From: Streptomyces griseus | Lineage (GTDB): Bacteria; Actinomycetota; Actinomycetes; Streptomycetales; Streptomycetaceae | Assembly (NCBI RefSeq): GCF_001715295.1 | Contig: NZ_MDKB01000003.1 | Span: forward strand, 947,954-1,011,953 | Reading direction: 5' to 3' | DNA length: 64,000 bases | Shown here: positions 16,385-24,772 of the stretch, piece after piece | Position numbering within the stretch: position 1 is the stretch's first letter | How the letters are laid out: every line of letters begins with the position of its first letter | Translations under genes and position numbers: made by a program | Notes under the pieces: model-generated | Told to the model about the DNA's origin: nothing | Databases searched by the model: none | The model's input: the letters and a program-made list of their open reading frames with translations, nothing else

Positions 16385-17296
16385 ATGCCTCACCCACTGA
16401 CGCCCCCTGACAAGGCAAACCTCCCCGCCCTCAGCGCACAGCCACTCGTCCGTCTCGACGCCTACGTGGCGGAGGACGGGTCGACGGTGGTCAACGGCCA
16501 CCTGCTGGCGATGGGCGGCACACGCCCGCCCAACGAGGCGATCCTCGACGCGATAGCCATGTTCGCCCGCACCCTGGGGGCTCCGGTGGCGGCGACCGTC
16601 ATCGACCGCAGCGTGCGGCAGGTGGCGCGGCTTCGGGTGTACCCCGACGGCTCCAGCCGGACCATCGCCGAGGAGGAGGACCTCCCGCCGGGGCACGAGC
16701 GGACCGCCGCCGAGGAGAGAGCGTTTCCTCCGCTCGCCCGCGTCGAACGGATCATCCAGCACGCGCAGCGCGAGGAACTGCACGCCGCGTTCGTCCTCGC
16801 CGGCGCACTGCGGGAACACCTGACGCTGCGCCGGGGCGCGGAGGACGAGATGTCACTGGAGGCCAGGGCGATCGAGGCGTACATCGCCTATCGCCGCGGC
16901 GACTACACCACCTCCGTCGGCCTCGCGCTGACCGTCGCGCGCATACGCTGCAGCAGCGATCTGCACCGGGCCGTTCCCGAGGTGGCCCGTGCCACCGCCG
17001 CGTGGCAACGGCTGCGTGACGAGGCCCAGGTGGCGGCCAGGGGACAGGAACTGCTGCACATGTGGCAGAGGTTGTCCGCAGAGGGTCTGCTGCGGGAGCC
17101 GTCCCACCACGCCATGGCCCAGGCCGTCCGGAGCCGGATCGAACGAGGCAACCGGTACGCGCGGACCCCGGCACCCGTCCCCGCACCGGCCCTGCCCGCG
17201 GCTCAGGTCCAGGTCGCCCCCGCTGACCCGCCTCTCGCGCCCACCCGAAGAGGGATACGGCGCTTCACCAGGCGGGTAGGCCGCTCAGGCAGGTGA
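16385..17296 (+). CDS. Hypothetical protein with helical repeat-like region
   Basis: 303 residues, ATG start four bases after the NlpC/P60 relic. The N-terminal 100 residues look globular (PLVRLDAYVAEDGSTVVNGH, then RLRVYPDGSSRTI). The middle (about 125-235) is strongly helical with Ala/Leu/Arg spacing like tetratricopeptide helices (RIIQHAQREELHAAFVLAGA). A Pro-rich stretch and a basic tail (RRFTRRVGRSGR) end it. There is no signal peptide or membrane segment. I do not recognise the family. The basic tail might bind nucleic acid or membrane lipid, which is inference only. Confidence 0.75.
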   Translation: MPHPLTPPDKANLPALSAQPLVRLDAYVAEDGSTVVNGHLLAMGGTRPPNEAILDAIAMFARTLGAPVAATVIDRSVRQVARLRVYPDGSSRTIAEEEDLPPGHERTAAEERAFPPLARVERIIQHAQREELHAAFVLAGALREHLTLRRGAEDEMSLEARAIEAYIAYRRGDYTTSVGLALTVARIRCSSDLHRAVPEVARATAAWQRLRDEAQVAARGQELLHMWQRLSAEGLLREPSHHAMAQAVRSRIERGNRYARTPAPVPAPALPAAQVQVAPADPPLAPTRRGIRRFTRRVGRSGR

Positions 17297-17661
17297 ACCC
17301 GGCTGGCCAGCACATGAACATCCGCAGCTTCCCGACGGCCGGGTCCACCCGGCCCTGAGAGGTGGCGCGCAGATGCTCGTACCGGCTCTCCTCGGTCCGA
17401 GGAGGGTCGCCGAGGCGTCCCCGCGCGCTTCAGGAGCGGAAGTCGATGACGCCGTGACCCGGTCGCGCCTCTGCCTGCCGCATCCAGTCGAGGCACTGCA
17501 TGACAGCCTCCCCGACGTCGGGCTCCAGGGACATCACGCCAAGCGATGCACCGGAACGTCCGGCGGGAGGCACCGGCCGCGCGGAGGGAAATGGGGAGGA
17601 CGCCCCGGTGGGAGTCTGCTAGACAGGGGATCTCCCGCCCACGCCACAGGACTTGGATGCC
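17297..17661. other. Intergenic region, no supported gene
   Basis: About 365 bp. A 34-codon minus-strand ORF at 17431-17535 (MSLEPDVGEAVMQCLDWMRQ...) looks protein-like but lacks a ribosome binding site and is left uncalled. The last 40 bp (TGCTAGACAGGGGATCTCCC) are AT-richer and probably hold the promoter of the RidA gene. Confidence 0.5.
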
Positions 17662-18072
17662 ATGCCCCGCGCCGTCACACTCATCCGCTCCACCACCCTC
17701 TCCGACGTGGCCGAGTACGCCTACGCCGCCACTGCCCCCGCCGACGCCCGGCTGGTCTTCCTCGCCGGGTCGTGCCCGCTGAACGAGGACGGTTCCACGG
17801 CGGCGGTGGGCGACTACGCGGGCCAGGCGGCGAAGGCGTTCGAGAACATGCGCACCGCCCTCGCCGACGCGGGCGCCTCGCTGGAGGACGTCATCAGCAC
17901 GCGGGTTCTGGTCGCGTCCTCGCGGCAGGAGGACCTCGTGACCGCCTGGGACGTGGTGCGGGCCGGTTTCGGGGACCACGACGCGCCGAGCACGCTGCTG
18001 GGCGTCACGGTCCTCGGGTACAGCGACCAGCTCGTGGAGATCGAAGCGGTCGCAGCGGTGCTCGACGCCTGA
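17662..18072 (+). CDS. RidA/YjgF family protein
   Basis: 136 residues. The single YjgF/Rid domain is visible from LVFLAGSCPLNEDG through QAAKAFENMRTALADAGASLEDVISTRVLV to LVEIEAVAAVL, the trimer-forming fold. True RidA deaminases use an arginine after the V-K/R-x-x-V strand; here the equivalent ISTRVLVA has Arg, so enamine/imine deaminase activity is possible. The ATG at 17662 is chosen over a TTG at 17653 because AGG lies 12-14 bases upstream. It stands alone. Confidence 0.85.
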   Translation: MPRAVTLIRSTTLSDVAEYAYAATAPADARLVFLAGSCPLNEDGSTAAVGDYAGQAAKAFENMRTALADAGASLEDVISTRVLVASSRQEDLVTAWDVVRAGFGDHDAPSTLLGVTVLGYSDQLVEIEAVAAVLDA

Positions 18073-18086
18073 GAGCCGTCGCCCGC

Positions 18087-18293
18087 TCAGTCCTCGTGGC
18101 CGGTGCGCAGAGCCGCCAGGCGTTCGCCTCGGCTTCGGGCGATCCGGTGGACGTCACCCAGCGACTCGGCCATGCGGGCTACGACGTACCGCAGTTGCGG
18201 CGCGGTCACCTGCCGGTCGTCCAGCATGTCGGCGGCGTGGCACAGCAGTTCGGCAGCGCGTTCGCCGACTGAAAGGTGCGGCGGCGTCGTCAC
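18087..18293 (-). CDS. Small hypothetical helical protein
   Basis: About 68 residues if it starts at GTG 18293. The sequence (VGERAAELLCHAADMLDDRQ, then VVARMAESLGDVHRIARSRG) forms two or three amphipathic helices, with codon bias expected of a gene. A good GGAGG occurs about 40 bases upstream of this start but not at a normal distance, so the start is uncertain. It is convergent with the RidA gene. The function is unknown. Confidence 0.4.
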   Translation of the reverse strand: MTTPPHLSVGERAAELLCHAADMLDDRQVTAPQLRYVVARMAESLGDVHRIARSRGERLAALRTGHED

Positions 18294-18372
18294 CGCGGTC
18301 CCGCCGGAATGTATCCGCTGTGTATGCGCGCCTCCTTGAATCGCCGTGTCACCCGACGACAAGGGGAGAACC

Positions 18373-18948
18373 ATGCACAGGAAGTTTCGCCGGTCGCTGA
18401 CCGCCATGGCCGCGTTCGCAGCCGTCACGCTCACCGCTCCGGTCGCTGTCGCGGTACCGGTGGCGGATTCGTCGGAGGCCGTGGTCACCTCGCGGCCCGC
18501 CTTCAAGATGCCCTTCGAGTGCAACCAGACCTGGCTCGGCAGCAACTGGTCCGGGCACAGCCCCGCGCACTCGATCGACTGGAACCACTACGACGCGAAC
18601 GGCAACCCTGACGATCTGGGCCGCCGGGTGTTCGCCAGTGCGGGTGGCACGGTGCTCGAGTCGTACTACTCCACGGGCGCCGGATACGGCAACACGATAG
18701 TCATCGGCCACGGGGGCGGCTGGCAGACGCGGTACGCGCATCTGAAGACGCGCACGGTGAGCGCCGGTGACACGGTCAACATGGGCCAGAAGATCGGCGA
18801 GGTCGGCGCTACGTCCGCCCTGTACGACATCACCCCGCACCTGCACTACGAGCAGAAGTACAACGGTTCGGTCGTCGTCGCGGTCGTCCAGGGCGTCACC
18901 TGGAGCGACTACCTCAAGCGCAACCAGGCCAGCACCAACAGATGCTGA
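18373..18948 (+). CDS. Secreted M23-family metallopeptidase
   Basis: 191 residues. A Sec signal (MHRKFRRSLTAMAAFAAVTLTAP) ends near AVA. The mature enzyme is a lysostaphin-type LytM/M23 domain: SPAHSIDWN supplies the first His and Asp, HGGGWQTRYAHLK the middle His, and PHLHYEQ the H-x-H ligands. These zinc peptidases cut peptidoglycan cross-bridges or act on Gly-rich proteins. The ATG at 18373 follows AGGGGAG at good spacing. It is a minimal form with one catalytic domain and no obvious cell-wall-binding module. Confidence 0.9.
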   Translation: MHRKFRRSLTAMAAFAAVTLTAPVAVAVPVADSSEAVVTSRPAFKMPFECNQTWLGSNWSGHSPAHSIDWNHYDANGNPDDLGRRVFASAGGTVLESYYSTGAGYGNTIVIGHGGGWQTRYAHLKTRTVSAGDTVNMGQKIGEVGATSALYDITPHLHYEQKYNGSVVVAVVQGVTWSDYLKRNQASTNRC

Positions 18949-19004
18949 CGTGCCATCGGGTGCGGGCCAAAGGACGGCCCGCCGTCCGATGACCCCCTCC
19001 GGTG

Positions 19005-19028
19005 CGGGTGCGACGGCGGTCGCACCCG
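19005..19028. terminator. Convergent terminator hairpin
   Basis: CGGGTGCGAC / GTCGCACCCG, a perfect 10-bp stem with a GGCG loop, between the stops of the M23 peptidase (18948) and the SARP regulator (19044). Confidence 0.8.
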
Positions 19029-19043
19029 TCTCCGGCGGACCGC

Positions 19044-21932
19044 TCAGCGCATCGAACGGAGTCTGGCGTCCACCAGTCCTGCCTCGTCGGGAAGACCCAG
19101 GCGGTGCCAGGTGGCCAGGGAGCGGTGGAAGTAGTGCCGCGCGGTCTGCTTCCGGCCGGTCGCATCGTGCAACTCGCCCAGCAGGCCGGCCACCCGCGCC
19201 TCGGCGCGGCGGTCACCGAGCTGCTGCTGCACGGCGAGGGCACCGATCAGCAGTGCCGACGCCTCCCGGGCATCGCCCTGCCGTAAGCACAGTTCCGCGA
19301 TGCTCTGCTGCACGTAGGCGGCGCAGTGCAGGTCGGCCAGCTCGTCGAAGATGCGGAGGGCGCGCTCCAGCTCGCCACGCGCCGACCGCGCCTCACCGCG
19401 CAGTTCGTGCAGGACGGCGACCCGGCGGCGCACCTGCGCCTCGCGGTGGCGGTCCCCCACGCCGCGGGACAGCTCCAGCGCCCCGCGCAGCCAGCCGGCC
19501 GCGGCCTCCGGTTCCTTGCGCTCCAGCCAGACGGAGGCGATCGCGTTGCGTGCCACCGCCTCACCGTGCGGGTCACCGGCGGCGGTGAAGTCCTGGAGCG
19601 CGGCGGTGAACGCCCCGAGGGCGGCGCGGAGATCACCCACGACCCGGTGGACCGAGCCGGCCCCCACCGCGGCGACGGCCTCCCCCGTCGGGTGGCCGAG
19701 TTCGGCGAAGAGCGCGCGGGAGCGGTCGAAGGACGTCAGCGCGTCCGCGTACCGGTCCTGGTAGAGGTGGAGCTGGCCGAGGTTGCGCAGCAGGGCCGCC
19801 GCCCTGACGTCTTCGTGGCGCGGCATGGCGTCGAGTACGAGCCGGTGGGTCCGCAGCCAGTCCCCGTAGTAGCCGCGCATGTCGAAGAAGCCCGCCAGTT
19901 CGATGGCCAGGTCGGCGGCCCGGTCGGTCCGCCCGAGCCGGACAGCAGCGTCGACGGCAGCCATGAGGTTGCGGTGCTCACTCTCGAACCAGTCCACCGG
20001 CCGGGCACGCACCTTGGCCGCGACAGCGTGCGCCGGTCCGTCCGGCGGGCCGTGCTCGTCGGGCCCGCCCAGGACACCGAGGAAACGGGTGGGCATCGCG
20101 GCGTTGGCTGAGCGTGCGAGGGCGATGAGGGCGTCGATGACCTGGAGGCGACGCCGGAGCCGGTCCTCCTGATTGCCCGTCAGGGTCAGCTCGCGGGCGT
20201 AGGAACGCAGCAGGCCGTGCATGCGGTAGCGGTTCAGACCGAGATCGTCCCTGCCCACGACTTCCACGAGGTGTTCGTCGACCAGGGTCTCCAGGCCCCC
20301 CGCCTCACCGTCGCACCCCGTCGCCACGGCGACGAGCCAGCCGGGGACGGCGTCGTCAGGCAGGTCCCCGAAGGTGCGGAAGGCGTGGGCGGCGGGCTCG
20401 GGAAGATGGCGGTAGCTGAGCTCGGCGCCGGCACGTACCTCGAGCTCACCGGAGCGGACCGCCCCGAGACGCCCGCGTTCGTCGTGCAGCGAGTCGGCCA
20501 GGGTGCCGACGCTCCACCCGGGCCGGTTCACCAGCCGCGCCGCAGCGATCCGTACGGCCAGCGGCAGCGATCCGCACTCGGCGAGGACACGGTCGGCGTC
20601 GGAGCGCTCCCGGAGCAGCCGGTCCGCGCCCACGATGGTCCCGAACAGGGCACGGGCGTCGTCGGGCCGCATCAGCCCGAGCGGGCAGTGGTGCGCGGGC
20701 AGCCCGGGCATCCGGCGCCGGGAGCTGACCAGTACGGCCGAGCCGCCGGTGCCTGGGAGCAGCGGGCTCACCTGTGTGCTGTCCAGGGCGTCGTCGAGCA
20801 CGACGAGGAAGCGCCGCTGTGCCAGACGGGAACGGAACATCGCGGCGCGTTCGCCCGTTTCACCAGGTATCGCGCTGTCGATGACCCCGAGGCCGCGCAG
20901 CATCTCCGCCAGGACGTCCGCCGGTTCACGGGGGCACTCGCTCGTCCCCGCGAGGTCGACGAAGAGCTGACCATCGGGAAAGGTGTCGCGCACCCGGTGG
21001 GCGACGTGTACGGCGAGCGTGGACTTCCCGGCACCCGGTGGTCCCGACACCGCCGCGACCACGGGCTGTCGCGCTGCGGTGGACAGCAGCTCCTCCAGGT
21101 CGGCGACCTCGACGGCGCGACCGGTGAAGTCGGGTATGTCCATCGGCAGCTGGCAGACGGACGCGGGCACCGCCGCGTGGCGCCGGCCCGCGTAGCCGTT
21201 CACCTCGGCACCGATGGCCCGTAGCGGAGCGCTCGGCTCGATGCCCAGCTCGGCGGCGATCACCCGCTCCGCCTCGGCGTACGCGGACCGCGCCTCGGCG
21301 CTGCGGCCCGCGTCGTGAAGCGCGTGCACGAGCATCCGCCACAGGTCCTCCCGCAGAGGGTTCTCGGTCAGCCGGGATCGGAGGCCGGAGACCAGATGGG
21401 CGTAGTCCCCGAGCCGGAGCCGTAACTCCAGGCACTCGTCGACGGCGACCGACCGCAGCCCCTCCATGCGCGTGATGGCCGGGTCCCACACCACGCTGGA
21501 GGGCACGTCCTGGAGCACCCCGCCGCGCCACAGCTCCAGGGCCGATTCGTAGAAGCGCAGCGCGACGGCGTCCTCACCGCGGTCGCGAGCGGCACGGGCG
21601 GCCGCGAGCTGCTGCTCGAAGAGCAGCATGTCCACCTCGCCAGGGGCAGCGTCCAGCGAGTACCCCGAGGGCATGGTGCGCAGCCCCTCGACCGCCGCGG
21701 GCGGTATCAGGCGCCGCAGCGTCCGAACGTAGGTGCGCACGTTGGCGACCGCGGACCTCGGTGCGCCGCCGGGCCAGAGAACCTCTGTCAGAAGGTCCAG
21801 CGAGACGAAACCGTTCGGCTGAAGCAGCAGGGTGGCCAGCAGGGCCCTGGGCTTCGCCCCGTTGATCCGCACCGGGGCCCCGTGGGCCCGCACCTGGAGC
21901 GGCCCCAGGATCCCGAACGTCGGCTCCCCCAC
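19044..21932 (-). CDS. SARP-family regulator with NB-ARC and TPR domains (AfsR-like)
   Basis: 962 residues. The order is a winged-helix DNA-binding domain (FGILGPLQVRAHGAPVRING, LLTEVLWPGG), a bacterial transcriptional activator domain, an NB-ARC ATPase with P-loop GPPGAGKST and Walker B FLVVLDDAL, a helical region with RYRMHGLLRSYA, then many tetratricopeptide helices to the C-terminus. AfsR-type proteins activate antibiotic or differentiation genes and respond to phosphorylation or ligand binding. The GTG at 21932 is chosen because CGGAGG lies 5 bases upstream and it removes overlap with the divergent relic; upstream in-frame ATGs exist to 22043. No biosynthetic cluster adjoins it, so it looks like an orphan regulator. 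Confidence 0.9.
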   Translation of the reverse strand: MGEPTFGILGPLQVRAHGAPVRINGAKPRALLATLLLQPNGFVSLDLLTEVLWPGGAPRSAVANVRTYVRTLRRLIPPAAVEGLRTMPSGYSLDAAPGEVDMLLFEQQLAAARAARDRGEDAVALRFYESALELWRGGVLQDVPSSVVWDPAITRMEGLRSVAVDECLELRLRLGDYAHLVSGLRSRLTENPLREDLWRMLVHALHDAGRSAEARSAYAEAERVIAAELGIEPSAPLRAIGAEVNGYAGRRHAAVPASVCQLPMDIPDFTGRAVEVADLEELLSTAARQPVVAAVSGPPGAGKSTLAVHVAHRVRDTFPDGQLFVDLAGTSECPREPADVLAEMLRGLGVIDSAIPGETGERAAMFRSRLAQRRFLVVLDDALDSTQVSPLLPGTGGSAVLVSSRRRMPGLPAHHCPLGLMRPDDARALFGTIVGADRLLRERSDADRVLAECGSLPLAVRIAAARLVNRPGWSVGTLADSLHDERGRLGAVRSGELEVRAGAELSYRHLPEPAAHAFRTFGDLPDDAVPGWLVAVATGCDGEAGGLETLVDEHLVEVVGRDDLGLNRYRMHGLLRSYARELTLTGNQEDRLRRRLQVIDALIALARSANAAMPTRFLGVLGGPDEHGPPDGPAHAVAAKVRARPVDWFESEHRNLMAAVDAAVRLGRTDRAADLAIELAGFFDMRGYYGDWLRTHRLVLDAMPRHEDVRAAALLRNLGQLHLYQDRYADALTSFDRSRALFAELGHPTGEAVAAVGAGSVHRVVGDLRAALGAFTAALQDFTAAGDPHGEAVARNAIASVWLERKEPEAAAGWLRGALELSRGVGDRHREAQVRRRVAVLHELRGEARSARGELERALRIFDELADLHCAAYVQQSIAELCLRQGDAREASALLIGALAVQQQLGDRRAEARVAGLLGELHDATGRKQTARHYFHRSLATWHRLGLPDEAGLVDARLRSMR

Positions 21933-21972
21933 CGCGGCCTCCGTGACTGTCGCTGACTGCGGTGCAGCGTAA

Positions 21973-22219
21973 CGATGTTCGACCCGGCGGAAAGGGAATC
22001 CAGGTGACGACTTCCATACGATTCGTGTCATGGTCTCGCTCATGTCCTTCGAGGATCAGCCACCTGTCGCGTACAGCGAGGGGCTGTCGACGGGGAAGAT
22101 TCACGAGTCCCCGGCCGTTGTCGCCCGGTTGCAGGACATCTACGCTCTCGCACTGAGCGACGCACTTCCACGGAGAGAGTCACTCGCCATGGTGCGAGCG
22201 GCGGCCAAGGACTATGGGC
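21973..22219 (+). pseudogene. C-terminal remnant of a DUF5753 (Scr1-type) HTH regulator
   Basis: Open from just after a TAA at 21970. The frame reads HTIRVMVSLMSFEDQPPVAY, then EGLSTGKIHESPAVVARLQD and RESLAMVRAAAKDYGHE. This matches the end of the DUF5753 ligand-binding domain of Streptomyces XRE regulators. The HTH and most of the sensor domain are missing. The natural stop is also lost and the frame runs on through the next gene. Only the DUF397 partner downstream is intact. Confidence 0.7.
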
Positions 22220-22444
22220 ATGAGGATCGAACGCGCGATCCCGGACGCGTCCGTGCTGCACGGATGGCGCAGGTCGGCGCACAGCGGTCCGGAATCAGGC
22301 AGCTGCGTGGAGGTCCTGGCCGGCCACCCCTCCGGCATCCCCGTCCGCGACTCCAAGTCCCCGAACGGGCCGACCCTGTTGATACCGGCCGCAGGCTGGT
22401 CGTCCTTCGTAGCCGCCGTCAAAGCCGGCCGTCTCGCCGCCTGA
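22220..22444 (+). CDS. DUF397-domain protein
   Basis: 74 residues from the ATG at 22220 (an ATG at 22214 adds two). The DUF397 pattern is complete: GWRRSAHSGPESGSCVEVL, then IPVRDSKSPNGPTLLIPAAG, WSSFVAAVKAG. Such small proteins are usually encoded right after a DUF5753/XRE regulator and act as its partner, sometimes as the antagonist in Scr1/BldB-like switch pairs. Here the regulator is only a remnant, so the partner is orphaned. Confidence 0.8.
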   Translation: MRIERAIPDASVLHGWRRSAHSGPESGSCVEVLAGHPSGIPVRDSKSPNGPTLLIPAAGWSSFVAAVKAGRLAA

Positions 22445-22562
22445 GCCGCGCACCCCGCCCCGGCCGGGATCACCGGCATGCGGGGTGTGCGCGTGGCCCT
22501 GATCGGGGCACACCGAACGTCACAGCGACGCACCGAGGGCGCGCCCGGCTCGTGCCTTCATG

Positions 22563-22907
22563 TCATGTACCGCTGTTCTCCTCGCGCCGTCGTCTACGGC
22601 GTTCACGTCGACGCTCGGCCCTCCGCGCCCGGGAGCGCGCCAGCCGTTCCTCGCGCATGCGGCGCTCGCGCTCCAGGCGCCGCGCCTCGCGCGCCCTGTC
22701 GGTCCGGCGCCGCGCAGTCCAGGGAATCGCGACACCGGCCGAGACGAGGGCGAACGCCACGATCCAGTGCCCGAGCGAGGTGCCCATGGTCAGCGCGCCC
22801 ACCGCTCCGGCCACCGCTCCGGCCGAGTACCCCGGAGCCGGGCGCCAGTCCGTGCGGTAGCGCCCGAAGGCTTTGGCCATGATGCCCAGCGGCCGGAGCG
22901 CGGCCAT
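22563..22907 (-). CDS. Small membrane protein with Arg-rich tail
   Basis: 114 residues. After a short start (MAALRPLGIMAKAFGRYRTD) come two close hydrophobic stretches (AGAVAGAVGALTMGTSLGHW and IVAFALVSAGVAIPW), probably two membrane helices. The remaining 50 residues are almost all Arg, Glu and Ala and likely form a long charged helix in the cytoplasm. No family is recognised. The Arg-rich tail inflates ORF length in GC-rich DNA, so a chance ORF is possible, but the membrane segments argue for a gene. Confidence 0.5.
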   Translation of the reverse strand: MAALRPLGIMAKAFGRYRTDWRPAPGYSAGAVAGAVGALTMGTSLGHWIVAFALVSAGVAIPWTARRRTDRAREARRLERERRMREERLARSRARRAERRRERRRRRREENSGT

Positions 22908-22975
22908 GGATGCCGTGAAGTACTTCCCGCCGCCTTCCGGTACGCCACAGCCGCCCTTGGGATGCGGCGCGCACC

Positions 22976-23145
22976 CCTAAGGGCTGTCCCGCACTTCCCG
23001 GTGGATCAGCGTGCGGCGTCAGATGCGAGGCATCCCACGGCGGAGGGACGTCCGCATACTGGATGTATGGGGACGTTCCGACAACGCGGCGAGGTGCCGT
23101 AGCTGTCGTCGCACGCCCGCCGGGAATTGCGGGACAGTCCTTAGG
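22976..23145. repeat. 170-bp element with 25-bp terminal inverted repeats
   Basis: The ends, 22976-23000 and 23121-23145, are inverted copies matching at 23 of 25 positions, each beginning CCTAAGG and containing CTGTCCCGCA. A CACC occurs just outside both ends. The interior has no ORF with a start and RBS. This looks like a non-autonomous, MITE-like or palindromic intergenic repeat. I believe similar units are common in Streptomyces intergenic regions but could not search for copies. Confidence 0.65.
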
Positions 23146-23224
23146 TCACCATTCCGGCCAGGCCCCAGCCGAACCAGAGCATCAGCCCCGCCGCGAAGGC
23201 GGCCCCCACCCATCTCGCACGCAT
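23141..23224 (-). CDS. Tiny single-span membrane protein ORF
   Basis: 27 codons. The start is MRARWVGAAFAAGLMLWFGW and the end is LAGMVT, all hydrophobic after the basic start, so one membrane helix. The TAA stop is supplied by the outer end of the 170-bp element. No clear ribosome binding site precedes the ATG. It could be real (such tiny proteins exist in Streptomyces) or chance. Confidence 0.35.
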   Translation of the reverse strand: MRARWVGAAFAAGLMLWFGWGLAGMVT

Positions 23225-23353
23225 GTACGGAGCATAGGGACGACGGCCGATCGCCATGCCCCCTACGGCATGGCGAGGGACGACGACCGACCGGCTCCCT
23301 CCGCATGACACACGGCCCGAAATGTCGGCTATTCCAGCATGCGCAACCGGGGG

Positions 23354-23382
23354 TTGACCATTTCTCCCCCCGCCCCTAGGTT
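23354..23382 (+). promoter_or_regulatory. Candidate vegetative promoter of the ABC sugar operon
   Basis: TTGACC (23354-23359), a 17-bp spacer and TAGGTT (23377-23382) make a near-consensus HrdB-type promoter. Transcription would begin near 23389, about 60 bp before the GTG of the binding-protein gene. Confidence 0.7.
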
Positions 23383-23406
23383 TCTCGCAACCCGCTGGTA
23401 CATCGA

Positions 23407-23423
23407 TTAACCACTCCGGTTAA
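23407..23423. promoter_or_regulatory. Candidate operator, inverted repeat TTAACC-N5-GGTTAA
   Basis: Perfect 6-bp arms with spacer ACTCC. It lies just downstream of the predicted transcription start and 25 bp before the first operon gene, a good place for repression. The LacI-family gene at the end of the transporter genes is the obvious candidate to bind it. Confidence 0.55.
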
Positions 23424-23447
23424 CGTCCTGGTTGGAGACATCCCGCT

Positions 23448-24740
23448 GTGCGCTCACCCCTGAGTCGGCGCGGTTTCCTTGCCGCTGGTTCCGGCCTCGC
23501 CGCCGCTACCGCGCTGCCCGCAATGTCCGGCTGCTCCACGCTCGCCTCGGCCGATTCCGACCCCGGCACGCTCGTCGTCCACACCCAGCTCGGCACGACC
23601 GCGCCGGGCTCGCCCACGTACACCGCCGCCGTCAAGGCCTTCGAGAAGGAGAACCCGGGACTCCGGGTGAAGAACCTCGTCAACGGCGACGACCTCCCCC
23701 AGGTGTACGAGACCTCGCGGCTGGCCCGTAAGGAGCCGGACGTCGTCATGGTCAACCTGTACGACAAGACGCTCGCCTGGACCGACGTCGGCGCCACCGT
23801 CGACGTGAAGGACTACCTCGACGACTGGGGCCTTCGCGAGCGCGTCCTGCCCGCCGCACTCACCGAGTGGACCGACGGGAAGGGCAGGCTCCGCGCCTTC
23901 CCCTACTTCGCCACCAACTGGCCCGTCGCCTTCAACACCCACCTGCTCGACCGCGCCGGCGTCGACGCCGTGCCCACCACCGGGGACCAGCTCATCGGCG
24001 CCGCGCGGAAGCTGCGGGCGAAGGGCATCGCACCGGTGACCGTCGGCGGCAACGACTGGACGGGACAGAAGCTGCTCGCCCAGATCATCCAGACCTTCCT
24101 CACCCCGGAGGAGGCCCGGCAGGTCTACACGACCGGTGACTTCAGCGGCAGCCGGGGCGCCCGCGCGGGCATCGACTACTTCGTGTCGCTGCGGGACGCC
24201 GGTGTCTTCGCCGACAAGGCCCAGGGTCTGACGTCCGACACGATGACCACGCAGTACAACACGGAGGCGGCGGCCATCCAGTCCGCGATGTCCTCCGCGC
24301 TGGCGAAGGTCCCCGCCGGGACGGCCGGGCACACCGAGGTCGGCGGCTGGCCGCTCGCGCCGGGCGCCGCGCACGAGAAGCCGACCATCCTGCGCTCGTA
24401 CACCCTCATCGGCTTCTGGATCAGCCCCAACGGCCTGAAGAAGCTGTCCTCGGTCGAGAAGTTCCTCCGCTTCATGTACCGGCCCGACATCGTCTCGCGC
24501 TTCATCACCGAGAGCGGCCGGGACATGGCGCTGGTGACCGACACGGTCAGCAAGGAGTTCCCGCTGGTGGCCGCCGCCCAGCGCCTCGGCGACCGGGTCG
24601 GCCAGGCGCTCCTGCCCGACCTCTACGTCCCGCCCACCGCCACCCAGCCGCTGATCACCGCGACCAGCACCGCCTTCACGCGGGGCACGAGCGCGGCCTC
24701 CGTGCGCTCAGCCCTGGAATCCGCCTACCGCACGGCCTGA
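23448..24740 (+). CDS. Carbohydrate ABC transporter substrate-binding lipoprotein
   Basis: 430 residues. The N-terminus combines a twin-arginine-like start (LSRRGFLAAGSGLAAA) with a lipobox ending in Cys29 (MSGC), so it is an exported lipoprotein. The rest is a type-1 extracellular solute-binding fold with typical features (FEKENPGLRVKN, PYFATNWPVAFNTHLLDRAG, VTVGGNDWTG). It delivers an oligosaccharide to the two permeases encoded next, at 24773 and 25732. No ATPase is encoded nearby, so a shared MsiK-type ATPase is probably used, as is usual in Streptomyces. The substrate may be the one cut by the GH5 and GH3 enzymes downstream. Confidence 0.92.
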   Translation: MRSPLSRRGFLAAGSGLAAATALPAMSGCSTLASADSDPGTLVVHTQLGTTAPGSPTYTAAVKAFEKENPGLRVKNLVNGDDLPQVYETSRLARKEPDVVMVNLYDKTLAWTDVGATVDVKDYLDDWGLRERVLPAALTEWTDGKGRLRAFPYFATNWPVAFNTHLLDRAGVDAVPTTGDQLIGAARKLRAKGIAPVTVGGNDWTGQKLLAQIIQTFLTPEEARQVYTTGDFSGSRGARAGIDYFVSLRDAGVFADKAQGLTSDTMTTQYNTEAAAIQSAMSSALAKVPAGTAGHTEVGGWPLAPGAAHEKPTILRSYTLIGFWISPNGLKKLSSVEKFLRFMYRPDIVSRFITESGRDMALVTDTVSKEFPLVAAAQRLGDRVGQALLPDLYVPPTATQPLITATSTAFTRGTSAASVRSALESAYRTA

Positions 24741-24772
24741 ATCCGCGCGCCCGAGCCTTTGCGAGTCCTCCC

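Noticed and set aside
17431..17535. 34-codon minus-strand ORF (MSLEPDVGEAVMQCLDWMRQ...)
   Set aside because: Reads like protein but has no RBS and no recognised family; too short to call without conservation data.
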